Of a stretch of 64,000 bases of DNA, positions 11,205 through 21,429 are shown in pieces. Both the position numbers and the translations under genes were made by a program. The notes below the pieces were generated by a model. The model did no database searches, had not been told where the DNA came from, and saw nothing but the letters and a program-made list of their open reading frames with translations. Origin of the DNA: Mallotus nudiflorus (lineage: Eukaryota; Streptophyta; Magnoliopsida; Malpighiales; Euphorbiaceae); assembly GCA_947683625.1 (NCBI GenBank), contig CANTUR010000037.1, positions 3,062,501-3,126,500 on the forward strand, in the 5' to 3' direction. Position 1 is the first letter of the stretch. Each line of letters opens with the position of its first letter.

Positions 11205-11722
11205 AGAGGTGCAATCAGGTCAAACTGACTCGTGAGCTATTTGAAATCCACTAAAAAAAATTTAAAATTAACTTGATTATTATAGAGTCGAGCTCTAGCT
11301 ATTCGAGTATGGTATCAGGTCAAGTTTGAGCTCCTAAATATGTGACTCAATAGGCTCATGAGCTTAATCGAGTCTATCAAGTTCGAGTCAAGCTTATATA
11401 TATTTACTATTTTACCTTTTATTTTAATATAATTATAAATATATCTTTGTAAACCGAATTGAATTTAAGTTCGAATTCTAACTCGAGTTGAGTTTGAATA
11501 TTTTAAAAAATATATATTTTTTATAAATTTATAAATTTTATTTAGTTAATCGAATCGAACTTGAATATATTTATTATTTATTATTTAATCAAGCTAAGTT
11601 TAAGTTTAAAAAATAAGAGATCAATCGAATTTGACGAGTTTGAGTCGAGCTCAAACTTCAAATTTAAATATTGAGTCAAGCTCGAGCTCGAGTTTAGTAA
11701 TGTATCGACTCGATGACATTCC
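11205..11722. mobile_element. Non-autonomous hAT-like element (518 bp)
   Basis: Flanked by near-identical 8-mers ATAGAAAT (11197-11204) and TTAGAAAT (11723-11730). The left end AGAGGTGCAATCAGG and the reverse complement of the right end AGGAATGTCATCGAG form a weak inverted repeat. The body is full of TCGAGCTC / GAGTCGAGC words in both orientations, typical of a group of plant hAT MITEs. No transposase frame. Confidence 0.6.
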
Positions 11723-11730
11723 TTAGAAAT

Positions 11731-12212
11731 TGGGCAACTTGTGAAGTATATCTTAATAAATATTTAGCGCTAATGAAGAAATTATCACAAACCCATAGCC
11801 AACTCACATGTGATACAGCTAGTATCTATGAATTTGGACAAAACCATAATTAAGCTTAGATTAAGCAAGTTACAAATGACAATTTAATGTCAAACTAAGC
11901 AACTCCAATATCATATTATATTCTGCTATGGCTGAAGTTAGAACATCTTGTACATATGCATGGAATTTTTCATCCAAGTTTAAAGTTTGAATCCTCTAAT
12001 GGCAAAAAACTCGTTTCACGCCAATAACAGATTATGGTTCGATCCGTGTCTCCATCCCCTCAGTCCACTTGCATTCGACTAACGGAACCCTGTATCATCA
12101 CAATATTCAGCATATCTACAAGTTGCTGATTTCATGAGATGAATCGCATACTGTATATATGTATCTATAAACTTTGATTGATTAGTTGGTTTCTTCAGTA
12201 TGTTCGACTCCT
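11731..12212. other. 3' flank of the J11 gene with SINE-like fragments
   Basis: This probably includes the 3' UTR of the minus-strand J11 gene. Two B-box-like words, GTTTGAATCC (near 11988) and GGTTCGATCC (near 12037), the first followed by an A-run, suggest one or two decayed SINE ends, but no clear A box or target duplication supports this. Confidence 0.35.
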
Positions 12213-12677
12213 CTACCAGCACTGATCCGTCTCCCAATTCCGGCCACGATAGCGGCCGGAATAACTTACAGTCAACGGCCGATTCTTGGTTGTAACAAGC
12301 TTGAGATCATAAACAGCTCGTTTCTCAGGATCAGATAAAGTAGAGTAAGCAGCATGAATCTTCATGAACTGGTCTGCTGATGTATCTTTCCGATCCAAGG
12401 CGGCGACATCAGGATGGCAAGTTCTAGCCAATCTTCTGTACGCTGATTTGATTTCTTGGTTTGAAGCTCCAACTTGAATTCCAAGAACCTCATACAAGGA
12501 CGATGCCATTCTTTGAGGGTTTATGTAAAGCTTGGATGATCTTTCTTTGTAAGTTGTAGCTGTGCTGTTCGAAATGAACGGCGGCCGGAAAGTGGTGCTC
12601 CGGTGAGGAGTAGCGGAGGGACTAGAAGTGATGGTGAACTTGGGAAGTGGAGAAAGAATAGAAGAAGAAGAAAGCAT
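12213..12677 (-). CDS. DJ11 (J11-like): Chloroplast J-domain chaperone, DnaJ 11 (J11) type
   Basis: A 154-residue protein from a single uninterrupted frame. The first ~55 residues are rich in Ser, Thr and Pro with few acidic residues, as expected for a plastid transit peptide. Residues ~62-130 form a J domain: SLYEVLG opens helix I, the catalytic HPD tripeptide lies in RTCHPDVA, and FMKIHAAYSTLSDPEKRAVYD covers helices III-IV. The C-terminus GRNWETDQCW is the hallmark of the small plant J11 co-chaperones. By family knowledge it stimulates the ATPase of chloroplast Hsp70. I chose the ATG at 12677 because MLSSS matches the usual J11 start and gives a transit peptide; a downstream Met at ~residue 57 would remove it. 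Length fits the family (~160 residues) and the gene is intronless as in relatives. It is the only intact host gene seen here. Confidence 0.93.
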   Translation of the reverse strand: MLSSSSILSPLPKFTITSSPSATPHRSTTFRPPFISNSTATTYKERSSKLYINPQRMASSLYEVLGIQVGASNQEIKSAYRRLARTCHPDVAALDRKDTSADQFMKIHAAYSTLSDPEKRAVYDLKLVTTKNRPLTVSYSGRYRGRNWETDQCW

Positions 12678-12715
12678 TCTGTAGTGACTTTTTTTGGTTT
12701 TTGGACTTTGGAGGG

Positions 12716-12724
12716 TTATATATA
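12716..12724 (-). promoter_or_regulatory. TATA box of the J11 gene
   Basis: Minus-strand TATATATAA lies about 40-45 bases upstream of the ATG. With the usual ~30-nt spacing to the start site, the 5' UTR would be only about 10-15 nt, which is short for a plant gene. Confidence 0.65.
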
Positions 12725-12729
12725 AAGGT

Positions 12730-13810
12730 GTCCTAAATTCTGCCCATCCAATTATTTTTTTTTGGGGGATTTTTTTTTTATAAATTAATGGTGAGTTTGG
12801 GCTGAGTCAGATTTAAATGGCTTATCCAAATTTTTGTTTTTCATTTTTTTTAACAACGAAGTTTTGTTTTTCATGTGCAATCTGTCACTGCATTCAATAA
12901 TTAAATTTGTTATCGTCAAAATAAGCAAATAAATAAATAAAATAATAATAATTCAGAAAGAATTATATATGTATAGGATGACTCTTATGCCTGAATCTTA
13001 TTAAGATGGGGAAGAGCAAGCATATTTTATTATAATTGCATTTATACAAGGGTTCTTTTCTTATGTGAATTAAAAAATATGTTCTTATTACTGTATGAAT
13101 GTTTATATTTATATAAATAAAATTATAATTATTAAATTAATTTTTATTAATTATATCTATTAATTATTATGTATTGATACACATGAAATGTATTAATAAC
13201 TATACTTAAATAAATATTAATCTAGTAGTTTTAATTTTATTTATATAGATATGTACGTTTATACTGAAAAATAACTCTCAAAAATAAATAAAGAGTTATG
13301 AATTATGTGATAAACACTTAATTAATAAATTAAATTAACGGGTAAAATTAATATACTTAGTCTAAGATGTCTTTAGATTTATAAAATGTTGCAATATAAT
13401 TCAGTTGGGACGTTTGTTATTTTTTTTATCATTACAAACCTGGATTGGAGGATTTGCTAGTGATGCAGGAAATGATCACCACTGGACCAAATATCACTAA
13501 TAATACTCTTATTAATTATTATAAAATTTAACCGTTGCAGTCAATAAAATAAAGTAATTTAGTGGTTATATTTTTCAAAACAATTATGAGATAAATAAAT
13601 GGATACCTCAGTTTTTTGATAGTTAGTTCAAATTGAGTAAACAAAAGTTATCTTTTCATTTAAATTAAAAATATTTTTGTGGTAAGAAAAATTAAATTCT
13701 TTTTAAATTATTACAATTTTACTTTAATTCTTATTATTTTTTACTCTTTAAAATTTTTGAATATAAAAATTATTCACTTTTTATTTTTTTTTATCTCATA
13801 TATTAACTAA
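12730..13810. other. J11 upstream region / AT-rich spacer
   Basis: No second gene or recognisable element was found. The first few hundred bases presumably hold the J11 promoter. The remainder is strongly AT-rich with short poly-T runs. Confidence 0.45.
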
Positions 13811-14623
13811 TAGGAATAACTTATATTTTTCCCTCCGTATTTTTATTATTTTCTTGATTTACTCCCTCTACTTTTATTTATATAGGATTGAGTTTTTACA
13901 CTTTTTTTAATTTACTCCCTCCAAAATTATTTTTATTTACATTAACTCCTTATATTTTTATTTTTTGAACATTAAGTCCTTTTTACTTTTATTTAGAAAG
14001 ATTAACCCCCTTCAATAAATATAATTCTAAATTTTTTTATAAACCATGTTATAATTTAATTACTTATTTTTTTTAATATAAAAATTATAAAAATACAATT
14101 AAATGTTAAATATTTTTATGAAAATTAAATTTAAATCTGTACAATTGTAATTTTTTGGTTAACAAAATTTTTATCTAATATTATAGAAATAAAAACTTAA
14201 GCAACATTACGCTAAATTTTATTTTATTTTATTCTAAATAAATAGTTTTAAAATACTTTAGTTTATTCTACTAAAATAAAATTTAGTAGAATTTAGCTTA
14301 AATTTTTATTTTTATAATATTAGATACAATTTTTGTTAGCCAATAAGTTATAGTTATATAATTTACATTTAATTTTTGTAAGAGTCTTTGGCATTCAATA
14401 GTATTTTTATAATATTTATATTAAAAATAAAATATAAAAAATTAAATTATAACATAATTAATGAAAATTTTCAGAATTATATTTATTAAAGAGGTTAATA
14501 AAAGTATAAAGGTTTAATGTGAACAAAATAAAAGTATGAGGATTCAATCTATTCCAAATAAAAGTGTAGGGAATAAATTGAGAAAACAAAAAAATGTAGG
14601 GAGTAAAATATGGGTTATTCCTA
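13811..14623. mobile_element. 813-bp near-palindromic fold-back element
   Basis: The left end TAGGAATAACTTATATTTTT and the reverse complement of the right end (TAGGAATAACCCATATTTTA) start matching inverted arms. Correspondence continues inward through ACTCCCT, TACTTTTATT and TTTGAACATTAAGTCC / TTGTTCACATTAAACC, and on to the centre (CTAATATTATAGAAATAAAAA matched by its inverse near 14305-14330). The whole segment could fold into one imperfect hairpin with arms near 400 bp. Flanks share only ATTAA, so the target duplication is uncertain. No coding frame. Confidence 0.7.
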
Positions 14624-14632
14624 ATTAATATT

Positions 14633-15400
14633 ATTTCTTTTTTTATTTTAAACTTAAAAATTAATGATGAGATAATGTTAATACGATTGGAAAAGAACGT
14701 GGCCAGAGAGATTTACTTAGTTATAAACTAATCTTACTTTGCTTTAGTTTGAATTTAATTAATTTTTCTTTTTGGTTCAAAAAGGTGGTGGCACTCTTTT
14801 AATCAAACTTTTATTTCTTTTTCAAGCAATAGTATTGAGGAAAAAAAAAGAAAAGAAATTTCCATGAACATATCTTTACTAAGTTCTTAATTAAATTTGG
14901 TAGGACATGTCAATTGATTTGTCTATAGATATTTTTTTTTAAAAAAAATTGGAAAACAATCTATTATGTTTATATTTCTGTGCAGCCAGACCTCTTTTCT
15001 GGCCAGAATTTTGTCTCAATCGGCTGGATGGTCCCTACACAGATCCAATTTCGTCAATATTGTTGGCTTGAGTATATCTCCAACATTCCAACCTCCTTCT
15101 TCTTCTTCTTCCATTATCTTTTTTTGTTGGAATAAAATGTTCCAATATGGGAAGTTAATTATAAATATTTGAAATTTCCAAAGAAGAAACACTGACTAAA
15201 AACATATATTTCAGTACAGGATTAACTATTTTTCATTTGTGTTTTGTGATTATGTTGAACCAAAATAATTAAATTGATAAGGATTTAAATATGAAATATC
15301 GAATTTGAAATCCTTATATACAAAAAAAGGTATCTTTGTACAACTAATAGTATAAATGAAAAGGTAACAATTAAAAGTAATTTAATTGTATTCATGAAGC
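14633..15400. other. Intergenic, no supported gene
   Basis: AT-rich DNA. The segment 14966-15130 is somewhat GC-richer and holds a 68-codon frame with no recognisable domain; I leave it uncalled. Confidence 0.4.
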
Positions 15401-15404
15401 CCCC

Positions 15405-15591
15405 ACTACTTAGCTTGGTGGTAATAAGAAGGTTATGAATTCGATTCCTAGGGGCAACACCCTTAGGGAAAAAAAAGAAATTTAAAACCATCCATTTAGA
15501 ACTAACTCGAAGGTTATGAATTCGATTCCTAGGGGCAACACCCCTTAGGAAAAAAAAAGAAATTTAAAACCATCCATTTAGAACTAACTCG
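15405..15591 (+). mobile_element. tRNA-derived SINE with a tandemly duplicated 3' half
   Basis: TAGCTTGGTGG (15411-15421) fits a pol III A box, and GAATTCGATTCC (~15437-15449) fits a B box, followed by an A-rich 3' part. The segment 15429-15509 is repeated almost perfectly at 15510-15591 (81 and 82 bp), so the B box occurs twice in a row while the A box occurs once. No target duplication was recognised. Confidence 0.6.
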
Positions 15592-15680
15592 ATTTAGTTA
15601 TGGGGTTGACCCACTTTAGAAGTAGAGGATTCAAATCCCTCTCCCCTTCCCTCTCCACCCCAAAAATGGTTGATAAAAAA
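15592..15680 (+). repeat. Second B-box-bearing fragment
   Basis: Directly after the duplicated SINE, GAGGATTCAAATCCCTC (15626-15642) resembles another pol III B box with a matching 3' arm, followed by a C/T-rich stretch and an A run (15673-15684). It is probably the 3' portion of a second SINE or tRNA-like element. Confidence 0.4.
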
Positions 15681-15701
15681 AAAATTTGTATTAATGAAAA
15701 A

Positions 15702-16497
15702 AGTGAAGGAGCATATAATGGTGAGAGAAAGTATATTTGTATACTGATATTATCGTTTTTAGGGTGGTTTTGGCCATTTATTGTAAAAAACCACACATCT
15801 CTCTCATTTTTTTTTCTTGTCTTCTACTATATTAACATTAAATAACTGTTTTGTTTATCATGCATCTCCTTATGTTTCATTGATGATCCAGTACAAGACC
15901 GGATCCTGAGAATGGAGTCTCTGTTTTAGACAGTTGATCTCGATCCAGTCTGGTGAAGAGATTTCATTTAGGCGATGGTTGTGGCTGTAAGAAGGAGATG
16001 GTCATAGCAGTTCGACGGTTCCAACTCTAGTTTGACGAGGAGGTTCAGTCTGGCGATGCACCACTTTTAGGCAGCCACACCATAGCCAATCCGGTGAGGC
16101 AGTTCAAGTTAGTCAGGCTTAAGCCTATTTTGTGCAAAAATATTTTTTTGTTGTTCATTCTTTTGCTATAATTTTCTGCACCTGAGTTTATATTTTAGTG
16201 TGAATCCATAGATCAAAAGGGTATGTTGGTTTATGAAGTAATAAATTAACTCTTAGTTAAGTTAGTTTAGCCGGTGATAGCTTTATTGATTTATGAACTT
16301 AACCTCTGTCCTCATATGTCTGCTAATAGAGCAATCTCAATAAGACTTTCAAACTTTGTTAAGTTTGGTATTTTATTCTGTTTATTGTATGGTTGGCTAC
16401 CAGAGTCATTCGCCGGGGATGATAGCCTACGGGCTACTTTGTATTCTTCTTTGCCTTTGGGGCTTTCTGTTAATGATAGTTTCTAATTGACCAAAAG
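15702..16497 (+). mobile_element. Retroposed insertion of unknown identity with 21-bp target duplication
   Basis: The 21 bases at 15681-15701 recur exactly at 16498-16518. The intervening ~796 bp ends with an A-rich tail (ACCAAAAGAAAA). Long target duplications plus a 3' A-tail are what LINE machinery leaves behind. The insert contains GC-richer parts (15900-16100 and 16390-16470) unlike its surroundings, but no long open frame. It could be a 5'-truncated LINE 3' UTR, a processed non-coding transcript, or a mosaic of both. I do not recognise the sequence. Confidence 0.7.
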
Positions 16498-16518
16498 AAA
16501 ATTTGTATTAATGAAAAA

Positions 16519-16825
16519 GTAGACTAATAAAAGTAATTTAATTATATCAATTGAAAAGTAATATAATAGCTATTTTCTCTAAAAATATCATAAAGTCGAT
16601 CATCAATCTATAAAATTAATTTTCATCCAATTTAAGAGGAGAGATTTACCTTTTATTATATGTTCCACCAACACTTAAATCATTTAATCTTTCTATTAAT
16701 TAAAAAATAATTTAATTATAAAAATTGTCATTATATTTATTGTATATATTATTATAAATAACTAAATAATAAGTATTTTAAATATTTTATATTTTAATAA
16801 TAAATAGTTAATATATACCAATTAT
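16519..16825. other. AT-rich spacer
   Basis: No gene or element recognised between the retroposed insertion and the Sire-1 5' LTR. Confidence 0.5.
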
Positions 16826-18185
16826 TGTTGAATCTTGAAGGGTAAAATAGTAATTTTTTATGGTCACAAGTAATTAAGTAAAATTATTTTTAATCCATGT
16901 GCTTAAGTGTTTATATTCAGGTTAATTAAATATGCAATAATCAGTTGTGGCATAAGCGGTGATAAAATCCATCATGATCATAACTGCCCAAGTCAAGAAA
17001 TGAAAAATCAATATGTTAATTTTTCAAGTGTGCAACTCTGTTATGAGTGGTGATGAACCTATCATGAGTGGTGACAAGGGTCAAAATCGAAGATCAAATA
17101 TTTCGTTAAAAATCTAAAGTTAAAATTGACCAAATATGATGGGAATCTTCATTACATATGGTCATAAGCAAGTTTCGACCATTAGAAAAATTTTTCAAGC
17201 AAAATCATGATGTTTCAAATTACAAAATTCTAAAAGTTCCTGAAGCTAGTCATGTCCAGTGTCACCACTAGCATCATGAGCAAGTAAGTTATGACACGCT
17301 CATCATGAGTGGTGACAGAGTTTCATGAGCAATGACGACAAATTCCAAAAGTGGCAAAAAGTTTCATGACGAGTGTCACCACCATTGTCATGATCATGAA
17401 AACTTGAGAATTTGAATTTTACCTTGGCACCCTGACTGTTATGACCAATGACGATTTTTCATGAGTCATGACAATGTGCAAAGTTCCTTTTCCTTTGGTG
17501 GTTGAACGACTTTATTTGTATTAAATGCACCTCTAACAACTCTTTTTCTTTTAGAGGGTTTAAATACTACCAAGAATAAAGCTGGAACTAGTGAAGGAAG
17601 TTGAGCAAAAACCTAAGAGCTATCTGTAAGCATTTATTCATGAATTTAACCTTCAACCACCTAAGATCTTTCATCTTTAATCTTTGAAATCTTTTTTTTA
17701 TCTTAAGAGTGTTCTTGAGTGTGGGTTGATAAGTTTTTAATACCAGTATTTAATAGCCCAATAGTGAGATTGAGTGAGTTGGGATTGGGATTTAAACACT
17801 TGTAAGCTAAGAGAATTGTTCTTAGTATTTGGGTTTGAGTGTGAGCTTTAGAAAACACTTAGGTTAGAGTGTGAGCCTTGAAAAACACTTAGGTTAGAGT
17901 GTGAGCCTTAGGAAAACACTTGGGTAGCTAGATTTAAGCTTGTAAGGGTTTAATCTACACCTTGAAGTTGATTGATAGTGGATTAACATTCTTAACAAAT
18001 GGTTGAGGAGAGGATGCAGGCTTTAAGGGCTGAACCTCTATAAATTCCTTATGTTTTCTAGCTCTTTTTGTTCATTCTATTATGCTCAAACTTTATTTTT
18101 AATTTGCTCTTTATTGAAATATCAAAATTCCTTATCTAGCTTAAAAAGCCAATTCACCCCCTCTTTTGGTACTTATGGAATTACA
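16826..18185 (+). repeat. 5' LTR of Sire-1
   Basis: 1360 bp. Its first ~660 bp match 26465-26797 plus 29981-30307. It contains multiple direct and inverted copies of CATGAGTGGTGAC / GTCACCACT between 17040 and 17400, and three tandem ~30-bp units near 17832-17921. The end is set by the primer site that follows. Confidence 0.85.
17832..17921 (+). repeat. Three tandem ~30-bp units inside the Sire-1 LTR
   Basis: Three successive units share the core GAGTGTGAGC...AAAACACTT. The Sire-2 LTR has a similar but shorter pattern (GAGTGAGCCTTGAAAACTC near 35495), so this is a lineage feature of the LTR 3' part. Confidence 0.75.
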
Positions 18186-18187
18186 TT

Positions 18188-18199
18188 TGGCATCAGAGT
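18188..18199 (+). other. Primer-binding site of Sire-1
   Basis: TGGCATCAGAGT matches the initiator tRNA-Met primer site at 10 of 12 positions and lies 2 bases after the LTR end. Confidence 0.78.
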
Positions 18200-18243
18200 T
18201 TTAGTCTTTATTCTTGAAGATTTAACCATCGTAGAGAAATGAT

Positions 18244-19467
18244 TATGGCCTCCATAAGTCAAGTTGTCGCCACCACTCGATGTTCACGGTCCTAGCTATA
18301 CAAGACCTCCATTTTTTAATAGTACTAATTATGCATATTTGAGAAATAAAATGGAGATATTTTGGGATAGTGAAGGAGTCAATTTATTGGATACCTTCAA
18401 CAAAGAAAAATAATAAAGACAATGAGGTGATCATTCCTAGAAAGGAATGGAGTGATGAGCAATCTAAAGCTAAATTAAGAAATAAAAAATCAATTACCAT
18501 TCTCTATTATGGCTTAAGTAGAGAAGAATACAATGGAATAAAGAATTTAATGTGAGGTAAAGAAATTTAGGAGTGCTTAAAGACCAAGCATGAAAGCATT
18601 AGTCAAGTCAAGAATAAAAAATTGCATATGCTTGGAAGAGAGTATGAATTGTTTGAGATAAAGCCTTATGAGAAAATTAATAATATGTATAGTAGGCTTA
18701 TCACTCTCATAAACTCTATACGGAAACTTGGCAAGAAATTTTCGAATGAAGATGTCGACAATAAAATTCTTATAAGTTTGCCTGAAAAGGTTTGGGAAGC
18801 TAAGATACCTTCAATTGAAAAAGCAAATGAGCTCTCTATTCTACCTACAGATGAGCTCCTAAGGAAGCTTCTTACTTATGAAATCAAAATGAATCCAGTG
18901 GTAGAGGAACAAATGGCTAAGAATGATAAAAGCATTACTTTCAAGGCAAGTAGAGTCAATAGTGATAATGACTCAAGAGAGAATGAAGATGAGTATACAA
19001 TGATTTATAGAAAAATAAGAAATCTCATCATGAAGAAGAGAAGGGGGTTCAAGAACCAATCATGTAAAGCAACTTGGGATGATTCTAGTGATGAAAAAAC
19101 TGATGGAGAGGTTGTAAATATTTGCTTCATAGCTTTGGAGGAACCTTTAAGTGATAAGGTAACTCTAGACTTTAAATCCAACTATGAGATATTACTTGCT
19201 TATGAAAAATTAGTGCATAAATGTGATAAATATTTGTCTAGAATTAATTCACTTAAAGAAATGGTAAAAACTCTAAAAGAAGAACTTGGGAAATCAAGAT
19301 CCTCTAATGAAGAGTTAACCAATTCATTGAATGAAAGTAATTCTAAGAAAATTAAGATTGCTAATGAAAATGCAAAACTTATTAAGAAAAATATATTTTT
19401 AGAAAATGAAAATGGCAATTTCAAAGAATTAATTTCTAGATTTAATAAAAAGAAAGGAAATTATTAA
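18244..19467 (+). pseudogene. Sire-1 gag (partly degenerate)
   Basis: An N-terminal part with stops and frame changes (FNSTNYAYLRNKMEIF near 18320-18360) is followed by a clean 281-codon frame, 18622-19467. This region resembles the UBN2-type gag of plant copia elements: a helical capsid-like part, then ATWDDSSDE, then a long Lys/Glu-rich coiled coil (about residues 180-281). Gag packages the element RNA. Because the N-terminus is broken, it is called a pseudogene although the 3' frame is intact. It sits directly upstream of the pol remnant. Confidence 0.82.
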
Positions 19468-19469
19468 TG

Positions 19470-20760
19470 GTATGATCTCCATGACTTCCACTTCTTTGAA
19501 ATCTAAAGGTGGAATTGGTTTTGAAAATGCTCATGCTACTACTTCAAAGATTATAAGCCTAAGTACTCTAATTACTAAGGTTTACCAAAAAACCTAGTCT
19601 TAAAACCAATGGACCTAAAAAGTCTAATGGTGATAATACTAACAAATCTAAAGCCAATAGCTCAAGAGGACCTTAGCCTAGGAAACCCAATCATACCCAT
19701 TCTTATAATTTTCATAGTTTTAAAATGAAAGAGTATGCACCAAATGTTAGATGTTATTATTATGATGTGATATGGCATAAAAATTCTAGATGTTATATTA
19801 GAAAGACTCATTTAGGTTACTCAAATAATGAATCTTTTTAATGCTAACCCCTAAAGACCCAAGTACATTTGGGTCCCTAAAGTGCGATGAAGCATTTCTT
19901 GTAGGTGTACTTAGAATCCACAATGTGCAAAGAAAATTGGTATCTAGATAGTGGATGTTCAAGGAACATAGGAAGGCCAACCTTTTCACTAATTTGGAGA
20001 TGAAAAAGGAAGGCAAAGTTATATTTGGTGACAATGCCAAGGGTATGATCATAAGCATTGATCGAGTTGGTAAGAAAGAATCTACTTATATTGAAGATTT
20101 TCTTTTAGTTGATGGCTTAAAGCACAACTTAATAATTATTAGTCAATTATGTGATAAAGGCCTTAAAGTGACTTTTGAATTAAAGAAATGCTTTGTAACT
20201 CATGTGGAAGAGAAAAATGTCATTTTCAATGATGAAAAAATCAATAATACTTATACGATTAATTTAACCTCTTTGACTAACCAAGGTGTTGAGTGTTTTT
20301 TTACTATCAAGGATGACACTTGGATATGGCATAGGAGACTTGGTCATGTTAGCATGGAACTCATTGAAAATCTGATCAAAGGTGATCATGTCATTGCCTC
20401 CCCCCCCCCCCCCCCCCCCCCCCAAAGTGAAGTTCTAAGAGGATAAGGTATTCTTGAAGAGTTAAACCAACAACAAGGAGTAATGGAGAATGATCAAACT
20501 ATTTCCCCTCCAATCGAGGCTTAAAATGTGGTGGATAGTTAAAAGGAATAAGTTGTAAAGGAACATGTAACTCCCACAACTTCAATTATACATAAAGATC
20601 TTCCTAAGGAATGACACTTCAAGAAAGACCATCCTAAGGATTTGACCATTGGTAAGCCATCAAAAGGGGTAACTTCTAAATAGTCTCTTAAACATTTAAA
20701 TTGTCTTGCCTTTATTTCTCTAATTGAGCTAAGGAATGTTGGATGACAATTCATTGTGAT
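19470..20760 (+). pseudogene. Sire-1 pol remnant: protease, pre-integrase, then large deletion
   Basis: A second zinc-knuckle remnant near 19751-19793 (CYYYDVIWHKNSRC) has Tyr instead of its second Cys. The protease start WYLDSGCSRN is at ~19938 in a shifted frame. The frame 19955-20446 covers the protease C-terminal part and the pre-integrase domain (WIWHRRLGHVSME). Then comes a run of 24 C (20400-20423), after which the sequence resumes in the linker between integrase and reverse transcriptase (HPKDLTIGKPSKGVTS, near 20628-20678). Integrase core, reverse transcriptase and RNase H are absent. Confidence 0.82.
20400..20423 (+). repeat. Homopolymer run of 24 C
   Basis: An uninterrupted C tract in an otherwise AT-rich element, placed exactly where integrase coding is lost. 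The reverse strand could form a G-quadruplex. It could also be a sequencing or assembly artefact. Confidence 0.95.
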
Positions 20761-21429
20761 ATATGGTTGTTTATGTCATTATAATCAATTTTTTAAATCT
20801 TGAGTGATTGATTTGATATACTTTTGAACTTTGATCGATTATGGTGTAATATTAAATTAGTCCCTTTTATGTTTGAAGAGGCTCAATCCAAGTTCAAAGC
20901 AAATTTTTAAAAATTTTAATTTTAAATCATGTTCATTTTACTGTTGTCATTAGCAATGAAGGTCCTATTCTTTCAAAATAAATTCATGTTTTATTTGAAA
21001 CTATGTTTCATGAATTGATTTTCATGATTATGAAAATCTAATCACTGGCTAAAATTAATTTGTAATAAGCTTTTAATGCATTTTTTTTAGACAGAGAGTT
21101 TCATAATCACTGCCATTATCTCTGTCATGGCATTCAATTATGATTGCTTAATCATAATCATAAGTCATCACGTCATCAGTTATTATCAAATGTGCTTTAA
21201 CTACGATGTAAATTTTTTGTCATGGTCATGACACACTCTTCATCACTATGATGCACCTAGGTTTAGCGCTGAGTTATTTAAAACATTTTTTCTTTTTTCT
21301 TTCTTCCTTTTAGTGCCACACATCACTATCTCCTCTTTATCCTTTAACCTAATTTTTTTTCTTAAGATTCCTTCTTTTTCATCATTTTCATCTTTATCTC
21401 ATATCATTATCATCATCATTCATCATATC

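Noticed and set aside
12213..12507. Alternative J11 start at the internal Met (~12509)
   Set aside because: It would remove the plastid transit peptide; the upstream MLSSS start matches the family and has a TATA box at a workable distance.
14966..15172. 68-codon frame
   Set aside because: No motif, Ser-rich from a TTC repeat; not supported.
15405..15665. Possible tRNA gene because of A and B boxes
   Set aside because: No cloverleaf with acceptor stem could be drawn; the layout with an A-rich tail fits a SINE better.
18051..18242. 63-codon frame at the end of the Sire-1 5' LTR
   Set aside because: It crosses the LTR end and primer-binding site, so it is a chance frame.
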